Source: Stropharia rugosoannulata
Taxonomy: Eukaryota; Basidiomycota; Agaricomycetes; Agaricales; Strophariaceae
DNA length: 34,426 nucleotides
NCBI GenBank assembly: GCA_028532985.1
Contig: JANCIK010000019.1
Location: 1 to 34,426, forward strand
Reading direction: 5' to 3'
A program made the position numbers and the translations under genes. The first letter of the stretch is position 1, and each line of letters opens with the position of its first letter. This document shows positions 1-7,614 of the stretch, piece after piece. Under the pieces are notes generated by a model. That model saw nothing but the letters and a program-made list of their open reading frames with translations, had not been told where the DNA came from and did no database searches.

Positions 1-68
1 TGTCGGCTGCTCAATTCTGTCGGCTGCTCATATTGATGCCAGTTTGAATCTGCTCCAATGTGTCGGCT
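1..68. repeat. Short direct repeats of TGTCGGCT(GCTCA)
   Basis: The 13-mer TGTCGGCTGCTCA occurs at 1-13 and 18-30, and its first eight bases recur at 61-68. The block lies just beyond the 3' end of the minus-strand transposase relic, so it may be 3' flank or a degraded subterminal repeat of that element. No inverted counterpart is seen at 2415-3194, so I do not call it a terminal inverted repeat. Confidence 0.5.
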
Positions 69-83
69 TTCTTTTTCTAGGAG

Positions 84-2414
84 CTAGGATTGACCCCTAC
101 CAAGTCCACGTTGACGTACCCGTCCATGTCCACGTCCTCGGCCTCTACCAATATTGAGTGCGACAATCTGGTTAGTCAGATTGTTGTAATTATTCATGTT
201 CAAAGAGCCTTCTGATGATGATGTCTGATCAGTTTCATCACTGCTTGTCACGCGCTGTTGGATTGTGAGTCTGATTCAAGAGTAAGCACTGTCACCTTCT
301 TGGTCCTTTTCATCTGCTCAGCTGCCCGATCTGCTGCCTACTGCATTTTTTCAGCCGCTTTCTTCTCTCGTTCCACTGCCCTTGCAGCTTTCAAAATTTG
401 TATTTCTTGCTCCCGTGCTGCCTTTGCCTCTGCCCTCTTATCGGCCTTCCGCTTCTTTTCCTCAGCCTTTTCCTCCTGCTTGTTCGCTCTTTCTTTTTCC
501 TTTCTAGCATGCTCTTCTTCTCGACGTGCTGCCTTTTCGGCAATGGCAAGCTGTTTATAGTGATTGGTGATATCATGTGAGAGTTTCTGGAAGGTTGGAC
601 GTTTTCGATAAAGACAAGTTTCATTAGTGCAGTCCATTCAGCTTTGGCAAGTGAATCGAGAATTTCCTCCCTCAGAGGTCATGTGTCGTGCATCCGAAGT
701 AATCCGCTTGTCCTGCTTCTTCTTTTTGCTTTGCTGAAAAGCTGTTTGCGCAACCTCTCGTTTCGATATCCATCAACCGCATCGTCGTAGTCCGCCTGAA
801 CTTGTCGACATAGCGCCTTTAGAATTGTGATTAGAGTCTCGTTTTGCTGCTGGATTTCCTTGAGCGTCGAACCATGTGCCATTAACATCTCCATCGGTAA
901 GGTAAACTCCATGCTTGATGGCTGCAGCTGCTGATCATTATCCAAAACATCTAGATCGTCTGCGTGATGTTCGCAGGTTCTTATCTGTATATGCAAGTGC
1001 GCCTGTAAAGGATGGTGATGGTGTAGATTCTGCAGAAGGTGCAAAGGCAAGTGCTTTTGCATCAGATCTGATTGCGTATGTTGAACCTCTGGAAGAAGAC
1101 TCAAGTGTTGCAATGAGATTTACAGGAATTGATGCTGGTAGGGGTTGAGCTGCCTTTGTTGTCGTGTTTAGAGAGGGTTCGTAAAGGGTATCCGAGATAA
1201 TATCAGGATTATATGGGTAGATTCCGGTCTTCTTAAATGCTGTATTGATTGTTGTAGCCTTCAATGCCTGAGCTCGGGCATCTGCATAGTACTCCAGTAA
1301 ATTGTATTTGTCGATTACAATTCCTTGCTGCATTGCCTGATTAACGACAGTTTTCCAGTAAGCTGCAAGTGGCGCAAAACAGCAACGTCACATGGTTGAA
1401 GAACGTGAGTAGTGTGAGAGGGGAGACAAATAACAATGATGTCGTGCTTCTCCGCAAAACGGCAGAAGCGATATGTGCAATGACTGTTGTGTCCATCAAG
1501 AATAAGAAACGATGTCTTCCCGAAGTATTTCGTATTGCACTTACTGGGTGAAAATCACGTTCAAGCCACTTCAGGCCTAACTCCTGATCTGTCCATCCAT
1601 TTGGTGAGCATGAGATACTAGTGTCCAATAATAAGACTTAAATTTAAATACACAAATTTAGATGGAACTCACCTTGCTTTACATGGGTTTCTCCGTCCCC
1701 ATACTAAGTTGATTCTTTTGCCCTGGAAAATAACAGAAGGATGCAAAGAAGTGCCATCTGCACAGACTGTTTCAATAATAGTGACCATTTCGAATTCCAT
1801 CCTCCACATTGTAGACGTTTTTCTGGTCACGATCAATGATTGCTTTGATGCGCCCTCAGACTCCAAGTTGAATACCCTTCTCATCACAATTGTAAATGTT
1901 TTCCGGGGAATGCTGTACTGTGTCACAAGCTCGTGATAAATTTGGAAAAAGCCCTTGACACTTGTGCGATTGACAGATTTAGCTCGGCAGTTTTCTAAAC
2001 TCTGTGTCCAGCGTGTCTTGATGTCCAGGTTACGTGCCATAAATCTGCTCTACCCATGATGCACCGACTGGATGCTTACATAGAGCTGCAGCATAGTCAC
2101 GTAATGTGGTAGAAGTGGGAGGCACTGCACGTCGTCCCATAACCTTTATCCACTCGGCAACCACACGCTCCTGTGCATTTGTGAGGTTTTGGGTACTCGC
2201 ATAACTTCCTTTCAGTGCGCAAGCCATTGAAGCGATCAGTTAGAGTAGAGCGAGGAACATCATAGAAGTTGGCTGCTTTTCTTAATGATAGCTTATCACG
2301 AGCTGGTATATCAGTTCTAGCCTGTGATTCACGGTATGCCACCAATGCAAGTTGAATACGAGCCTCTTGGTCAAAATCTGCAAGATTAAAGTCATCTGAG
2401 TTCAGGGTAGCCAT
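84..2414 (-). pseudogene. Decayed pogo/Tigger-like (Tc1-mariner superfamily) DDE transposase
   Basis: Seen: read on the minus strand, the start MATLNSDDF is at 2414. A pipsqueak-type helix-turn-helix follows (KAANFYDVPRSTL), then a CENP-B-like block (LTNAQERVVAEWIKVMGRR) and a DDE_1-like core. Catalytic aspartates are recognisable as NCDEKG (codon 1883-1885), LILDGHNSH (1495-1497) and LQPCDVAV (1387-1389); the last two are separated by 35 residues (DD35D). The C-terminal part has an Ala/Glu/Lys-rich coiled-coil-like stretch (about 340-640) and an Arg/Gly-rich tail ending at TAG 84-86. Family knowledge: pogo-type proteins bind terminal repeats and cut and paste DNA in the nucleus. Oddities: at least five frame disruptions (for example near 2200, 2040, 1935, 1800 and 1500) and in-frame stops, so no intact protein is encoded. 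Some of these could be sequence errors. Confidence 0.85.
1618..1672 (-). other. 55-base spliceosomal intron in the transposase gene
   Basis: On the minus strand the 5' site reads CAAG|GTGAGT at 1673/1672 and the 3' site ACTAG|TATC at 1618/1617. The segment between is AT-rich with stops. Removing it joins NPCKA to SISCSPNGW in one frame across a conserved part of the DDE core, which strongly supports a real intron. Its small size is typical of fungi. Confidence 0.8.
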
Positions 2415-3194
2415 GGTAGATGTATAAAGCAGTGCAAAGTTGACTCTGGTGCTGTGCAATGAGTAGGTCTTGAAAAGAGCGCACTTTGCACTAGATCTTG
2501 TCTACTTATACAATATTATATTTACACTATGAAGAATGATTTTCCCAACCAATGGTTGACAATCTAAATAAAACAAATGTCGGAAATCAATCTTCTATGT
2601 ATTATTTCATCACTTCTCTGTCATAGTTTCTCTAGAGAAAGGACACCTATAAAGAGGAAAAACAAAGTTACAACAACATCAGGTGTCTTACAGCAACTCT
2701 ACACTGTCTTATGACCTCTTTTTTCCTTTTTATGACCAAGCCATTCTCTGTTAATTAAGCGATCTTTGAGGAGGTGCTTGGGAGGTGCTATTTTTAAATC
2801 AAAACTGTATCAATCCACTTCCTCAAAAAGAATAACAAAGCACAAGGCAATAAATTTGCATAATGAATGGTAAACTATGTTCATTATATGTCTTATTACA
2901 CTATGGATATGTATTCTTTTGGTGAGAAGAGATATTGAAGCTGAGCGTCGAGATGTACGGTCCATCGGTGATGGCTAAATTAAGAAATTCCCATGTCACC
3001 TACGCATGCACTGCATTGAAAACGGCACTATGTCATTAAAAATGACAGCAAGCTCAATTTTTTTTCGCAGATGTGTGGCTGAATACTGTGGGTTTTATAT
3101 TTTGTAAAATTTATGCATAGTATATAGGCTACATGACATGTAATGCTGCTCTGACCGAGTACACGGTGTGACCGAGTTCCTGATTAAATACCAG
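2415..3194. other. AT-rich non-coding flank between transposase relic and retrotransposon array
   Basis: I see no ORF with recognisable protein content, no tRNA and no LTR-like sequence here. It presumably includes the 5' flank of the minus-strand transposase. GACCGAGT occurs twice close to the right edge (about 3152-3176). The sequence changes abruptly to Copia linker sequence at 3195, with no visible target-site duplication. Confidence 0.6.
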
Positions 3195-4695
3195 TACTCC
3201 CAACTCGCAGAAACCGACCACTAGTGCGAAATCGTCGAGTTTACCAATGTGCTCAACTCGGCTCAATTCGCATTCTGGGAAATCGCATGTGCATTCCGGT
3301 CCAACTGCTGGTCCCAGCAAGTCGAGTCAAGTACCATCGGATAGGGCGTCGAAAGACAAGTCTGACAGTACCACACCCAAGTTGGAGTCATCGCATCGCA
3401 TTCCGCAATCGTCGAAAACACCAACATGCTCAACTCGACGAGATCAGCATTCTGCTCCAAATGTGCCCCAACTGCCTCGTACTGTCGCACCTCCCATTCC
3501 TGTGGAACCCAAAGTCGTTGCTGAGCCTCTGAGACGCACTACACGTGAATCTCGACCTCCTGGTGAATGGTGGAAAGTCAAACCTGCTGCTGTGCCCCTC
3601 CCGCCTTCTCGCCGCCTTCTGAGACTGATGACCTCGATAATGACGAGGAACTCGACAGTTACACTGTTGATGAAGTCTTTGATGAGGTTCAGTTTGCTGG
3701 TGCTGCTACTGTGTCAGATCCCAGAACTACAAGCAGGCACTCAAGGGCGACGACGCAGACAGATGGCGAGATGCAGCCAATGCGAGTACAACACACTGCT
3801 GCAGAACAACACTTGGGAAATTGTCGACTTGCCACCTGGTGCAAAGGCAATTGGTTCTGGTTGGGTCTTCAAGGTCAAGCATCATGCAGATGGCACTGTG
3901 GAGCGTTACAAGGCTCGTATCGTCGCAAAGGGCTATAGTCAACGTCCTGGAGTCGATTACACTGAAGTCTTTGCTCCCACCTTCCGTCCAGCAACCTTGC
4001 GCATGATACTGGCTATTGCAGCTGCAGAGGACCTTGAGCTACGTTCTGTGGACATCTCGTCTGCATTCACCAATGGTGACTTGGATGAGGACATCTATAT
4101 GCTGCAACCTGAGGGATTTCACGAAGGCGCACCAAACAAGGTCTGCAAGCTGCGCAAGTCACTTTACGGTCTCAAGCAATCAGCTAGGCAGTGGAACACG
4201 AAGTTACACTCTGTTCTCACTGATATGGGTTTCAAGCGTGTGGAAGCAGACAGGTCAGTGTACATCTACTCAGATGGCACAGTTCACATTTTCGTGCCCA
4301 TCTACATTGACGACATCACATTTGCGTCCAAATCGACTGTGTCCATTGACTGTCCTGTGAAGCAACTCAGTGAGCGATTCAAATGCAGGGATCTTGGTGC
4401 TACGGAGTTTCTACTAGGTGTTGGCATTACCAGGGATTGCAGCAAACGCAAGATTTCGCTTCACCAGCGCCAGTTCATTCTGGACATGCTTGAGCGTTAC
4501 AGTATGCAAGATGCAATTCCTGTCACCACTCCCATGTCAGCTGGCACCGTCCTCACTCGTGCAATGGCACCTAGCAGTTCTGGCGACATTGAGTTCATGC
4601 GAAATGTTCCCTACCTCAGCGCCATCGGTTCCCTTCAGTATCTCGCCACAATGACACGTCCTGACATTGCACACACTGTGTCTTACCTCGCATGA
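3195..4695 (+). pseudogene. pol: U0 linker and Copia reverse transcriptase, 5'-truncated
   Basis: The reading frame enters from the truncated linker and stays open from 3247 to the TGA at 4693-4695. The stretch at about 3607-3785 is read in the wrong frame: compared with U4, one base is missing near 3607 and single bases near 3721 and 3780, with three extra bases near 3645, and the frame is then restored. RT proper begins at about LLQNNTWEIVDLPPGAKAIG. It contains RYKARIVAKGYSQ, the SVDISSAFTNGDLDEDIYM block with its metal-binding Asp, and YIDD at 4303-4314. RT copies the RNA genome into cDNA in cytoplasmic particles. The terminal TGA is common to every unit. Confidence 0.85.
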
Positions 4696-5268
4696 TTTAA
4701 CAGCAATCCTGGACCGCAGCACTGGACAGCAGTCAAGCACTTGTTCAAGTATCTGAAAGGAACACTTGAGTACAAGTTTGTTTACTCTGGTTACGCTTGG
4801 TACAGATCTGTTCACAACTTACTGTGATGCTGCACACGGCGATTGCAAGGACACTGGACGCTCTACAGGTGGATATGTCGTTCTTATGGCTGGTGGTGCA
4901 ATTAGCTGGTCTAGCAAGTTGCAGAGCATTGTGACACTCTCTACCACTGAAGCTGAGTTTGTTGCTGCGGTTGAGGCTGGCAAGGAGATCTCCTGGATGC
5001 GCAACATTCTGCGCGAGTTTGGCTTTACGATTCCGGTTCCCTCCACACTGCACATTGACAACCAGTCTGCTATCAGTGTATCGAAGAACCCAGAGCACCA
5101 CGGACGTATGAAGCACCTCGACCTTCGCTTTTACTGGCTCGCCACGCTGTACAGAACAGAGTCATTACACCCTCGTTTATACCCACAACACAACAGGTGG
5201 CTGACATTCTCACCAAACCGCTCTCGGCAGTTAAAGTAGATTACTGTCGCTCTCACATGGGAGTTTGA
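4696..5268 (+). pseudogene. pol: U0 Copia RNase H, frameshifted
   Basis: RNase H continues the RT frame past the TGA at 4693 (FNSNPGPQHW onward) and would end at TGA 5266-5268. Signature blocks are present: YCDAAHG, LSTTEAEFVAA, LHIDNQSAI and KHLDLRFYWL. An extra A in GGTTACGC (about 4793) shifts the frame before YCDAA, and a missing A near 5142 (GGCTCGCC) shifts it again, so the C-terminal TKPLSAVK block is out of frame. The A insertion is shared with U3 and U4 only. Confidence 0.8.
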
Positions 5269-5309
5269 CCATAGTGTATATACTGTAGTATAGAGACTGC
5301 CTTGGTCAC

Positions 5310-5315
5310 GGGGAG
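5310..5315 (+). other. U0 polypurine tract
   Basis: GGGGAG immediately precedes the TG of LTR-A, the position of the plus-strand primer in LTR retrotransposons. It is one G shorter than in U1-U4. Confidence 0.6.
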
Positions 5316-5364
5316 TGTTAGATTACATAGGATTGGACTGACCATCGGCAGTAGATTAGATATC

Positions 5365-5384
5365 GCGTACTATATTTAGTACGC
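5365..5384 (+). promoter_or_regulatory. Perfect 8-base palindrome in LTR-A
   Basis: GCGTACTA-TATT-TAGTACGC forms an 8-bp stem with a 4-base loop in the presumed U3, 30 bases upstream of the TATA box. It could be a dimeric transcription-factor site. It recurs in each LTR-A; LTR-B (5960-5979) has it with two G-U wobbles in place of two G-C pairs. Confidence 0.5.
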
Positions 5385-5414
5385 TCCATATATAGTTAAT
5401 CTCGCTTATGGCAG

Positions 5415-5422
5415 TATATAAG
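5415..5422 (+). promoter_or_regulatory. TATA box of the LTR-A promoter
   Basis: TATATAAG sits about 100 bases into the LTR, so the start site (U3/R boundary) is expected near 5445. The same box is at 6010-6017 in the first LTR-B and in every other LTR. In LTR-A it directs transcription into the spacer; in LTR-B into leader and gag. Confidence 0.6.
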
Positions 5423-5519
5423 GCATGTACTAGTGTAGATGCCTCTTAATCTCTTACCACCATCATCTCTGTGTGAGTTAGGTTCGCTCTCTGCACCTGT
5501 AAGCAGTCTGCTTTCAACA

Positions 5520-5621
5520 CTAAGGGCCCTGGCTGCTTTGCATGCCCTGGCTGCCTTAGGATCTCTAAGGCTGTGCCAGGGAGATACAAAGCCCCTGGGG
5601 ACAAAAGTCATTTTCCTGATG
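5520..5621 (+). other. U0 spacer, segment S1 with a strong hairpin
   Basis: These 102 bases are unrelated to the rest of the element. They contain a direct repeat of GCCCTGGCTGC and an imperfect palindrome at 5545-5581: CCCTGGC pairs with GCCAGGG, and GCCTTAG with CTAAGGC, around a GATCT loop. There is no PBS-like sequence after LTR-A, so LTR-A plus spacer plus LTR-B is not a standard small LTR element. S1 recurs at the head of every spacer and may be captured host DNA. Confidence 0.6.
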
Positions 5622-5910
5622 TCGACTTGCATGGACCAGTAGTTGGACCGAAATGCACATGTGATTTCCCAACATGCAAATTAGCCAGAGTTGAGCACTT
5701 TGGTAAACTCGATGATTTCACACCAGTGGTCGGTTTATGCAAGTTGGGAGTAGGTGCATCGTGTTCGTCGTCAGATGACGAGTCAGATGGTGCTAGTCCT
5801 GCTGAAGGAGGTGCAGTTGGTGTGTCTGAGTCATCAGTATCCAAGTCAGGCAAATAGGCAGCAGTTGAATCCCCTGCAGAATCTGGCACATCTGAGAAGT
5901 GTGAAGGCAT
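5622..5910 (-). repeat. U0 spacer: inverted, diverged copy of the integrase-RT linker
   Basis: Read on the minus strand this matches 8585-8873 of U1 pol (MPSHFSDVPDS... to ...GPTTGPCKS) over 289 bases with roughly 10% substitutions by eye. The protein stays recognisable (YLPDLDTDDSD, SSSDDEHDAPTPN). The copy ends with its ATG codon directly against the first T of LTR-B (5911). It is a pol fragment and should not be called as a gene. Transcripts entering from LTR-A would be antisense to pol. Confidence 0.9.
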
Positions 5911-6114
5911 TGTTAGATTACATGGATTGGACTTGACCATCAGCAGTAGATTAGATATTGTGTACTATATTTAGTATGCTCCATATATAGTTAATCTCGC
6001 TTATGGTAGTATATAAGGCATGTACTAGTGTAGATGCCTCTTAATCTCTTACCACCACCATCTCTGTGTGAGTTAGGTTTGCTCTCTGCGCCTGTAAGCA
6101 GTCTGCTTTCAACA
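5911..6114 (+). repeat. U1 5' LTR, type B (204 bases)
   Basis: It begins TGTTAGATTACATGG and ends TTTCAACA. Five of its eight substitutions relative to LTR-A turn a CpG of A into TpG or CpA. The TATA box is at 6010-6017. Its left end abuts inverted pol sequence, with no duplicated target matching the base run after LTR-A. Confidence 0.9.
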
Positions 6115-6134
6115 GGTTATGAGCCCTGTGCTCT
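6115..6134 (+). other. U1 primer-binding site, half-tRNA(Met) type
   Basis: GGTTATGAGCCCTGTGCTCT follows the LTR directly. It is complementary to a tRNA(Met) anticodon arm (stem CAGGG, loop CUCAUAA, then CC) and part of the D stem, not to a tRNA 3' end. The three G-C pairs next to the loop are an initiator-tRNA feature. This is the priming mode known for Drosophila copia, where a cleaved initiator tRNA fragment is used. Confidence 0.75.
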
Positions 6135-6829
6135 AAGCATCCTACTCATCACTTCTCTACTGTCCTTTCTCCACTGAGTGGCTTGGTATAACCTAACACT
6201 CATTGTCGTTTGTTTTGCCTCGTTTTCTCGTGAGCACGACTGCCACGTCACGACCATCGTTCTGGTACCACCTGCGTTACACCAGCTTGCACGGTTATCG
6301 AGCAATCTGCCTCTTTTGGTTTAGGTCAATAGCACTCTCTTGGTGTTCACCAGAGACTTTGCTCCCCGGGCTTCCCTGATTGTCAAAACACGTGGTTCTT
6401 TCGAGCACCTCATCGTTACACATGTCCCTCGTCACTTGCCCACTCACAGGTCGTCACAATCAGCCGTTCACTCGCAATTCACTGTTCTTCACCAGAGTGC
6501 TCAACTCTGTCCAATTGACACTCTGAAACAGTATTGCTCACTGCACTAGCACATTGTCACTGTCGTTCGCACAACTCGATCACACACGTTCCGCATCGTT
6601 GAACTATACCTTCATTCAATCTCGTGTCAATCAGTTCACTGCTGCTCGTGGAATTGACGTTTTACTGCAAGTGCTCAACTCGGCCTAATTGTGATACTGC
6701 AAGTGTCCTGTCCACTGCTTGTGCATTTCAGCCCAGCTCGCCTCGCAAGTTCGCCACATCGTTTGCGCCATTCTCAGCTACCACCTCATACCACTTCATG
6801 TCTATCACCACTTTGCTTCACCTGCAACC
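6115..6829 (+). other. U1 leader between LTR-B and gag
   Basis: A 715-base leader that probably carries packaging and dimerisation signals, though I recognise none. It has two small ORFs of 69 codons, 6340-6549 and 6624-6833; the second overlaps the gag start as ATGA. Copies of the 29-base motif with core TGCTCAACTC lie at 6497-6525 and 6671-6699. Confidence 0.6.
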
Positions 6830-7614
6830 ATGAGTTTCTTTGCAACACCTCAGTTTGACAAACTGAGCACTGCCAACTACCAACTCTGGTCTTGCAACAT
6901 GAAAGCATGGTTACACTCTCAGGAGCTATGGCGTCTGGTTACAGGTGAATGCAAGCGTCCTGTGCTCTCTCTTATGCCGTCTATGGCTGAGATCGAGGCA
7001 CACAACACATGGACAAGCAAGTCAACTGCTGCTGCTGGCTACATCCACAGTCATGTTCAGAATGAGCTCAAATCACACTTGGCTCACATTCTGCATGACC
7101 CAGTTAACATGTGGTCAACTCTGGCAGCTGTTGGTTCAATGGCACAGTCTGCTTTGCCCCAGCAGAGGAGATGTCACAAATTGTCAGTATGCAGGTTTTG
7201 CGTCTGCACTTGCTACATACAGGTGACGCACAAGGCAATGATTTCGACTGGCTTGCAGATACAGGTGCAACTAGCCATATGACGACTCATCAAGACTGGA
7301 TTGTGGAGTACAAACCTCACTGTGTCCCAATTCGTCTTGCAGATGATTCTATCGTCTACTCTGAGGGTGTTAGCAATGTGGTGTTCCATCCAGTCATCAA
7401 TGGCAAGAAAGCGGACGCTGTAGTCATCAAACGTGTTCTGCACGTCCCCAAGTTGCGCAACAATCTGCTTGCATGTCTGTACCTCACCAAGCGCTCTGGC
7501 ATCCTGATTGAGATCGATGCAAAGAAGATGTACTTCAACTGCTCTGGCAAGACCATCTTCACTGCAACTATCAATGCATTGCACTCTGCCATTCTAGATG
7601 GTCTCACTCATCCC
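6830..7614 (+). pseudogene. gag-pr: U1 shortened gag and Copia protease
   Basis: Gag is taken to start at ATG 6830 (MSFFATPQFDKL), where similarity to Copia gag begins (YQLWSCNMKAWLHSQELWRLVTGE), although an upstream in-frame ATG exists at 6719. After MWSTLAAV the sequence moves within about 60 codons to the protease (DFDWLADTGATSHMT; DTGA at 7258-7269). Most of gag and the CCHC RNA-binding knuckle expected in between are absent. Gag would form the particle and protease would cleave the polyprotein. U1 has both a short C-run (CCCC) near 7160 and GTCAG near 7185, which together leave gag and protease in different frames. Confidence 0.85.

Larger units (their letters stand above)
5316..5519 (+). 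repeat. U0 LTR, type A (204 bases)
   Basis: It begins TGTTAGATTACATAGG and ends CTTTCAACA (TGTT...AACA ends). Against type B it has eight substitutions and two one-base indels. It keeps CpGs that B has lost, for example in ATCGGC, ATCGCGTA, TACGCT and GTTCGC. It closes the U0 internal region on the 3' side and should supply 3' end formation. It also carries a complete promoter that faces the spacer. Confidence 0.9.
3195..5910 (+). mobile_element. U0: left partial Copia unit (3' half, LTR-A, spacer)
   Basis: This is the first and truncated member of the array. It starts inside the integrase-RT linker at a point equivalent to 8743 in U1, and it lacks LTR-B, leader, gag, protease and integrase. 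It continues through RT, RNase H, purine tract (5310-5315), LTR-A and spacer into U1. U0 is the most divergent unit around 3640-3790, which fits a position at the array edge. Confidence 0.9.

Noticed and set aside
258..560. Plus-strand ORF rich in Ser, Ala and Phe
   Set aside because: It is the reverse reading of the Ala/Glu/Lys-rich coiled-coil part of the minus-strand transposase.
1..2600. Terminal inverted repeats and a TA target duplication for the pogo-like element
   Set aside because: I could not find a reverse complement of the left-end repeat TGTCGGCTGCTCA, or any convincing pair, in 2415-3194.
5608..5940. Minus-strand ORF of 110 codons in each spacer (MVKSNPCNLT...) as a gene
   Set aside because: It is the inverted pol linker fragment with its first codons read from LTR-B; it has no independent start context and is broken in U2 and U5.
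5316..6114. LTR-A plus spacer plus LTR-B as a separate small non-autonomous LTR element (TRIM type)
   Set aside because: There is no primer-binding site after LTR-A, no purine tract before LTR-B and no flanking target duplication.
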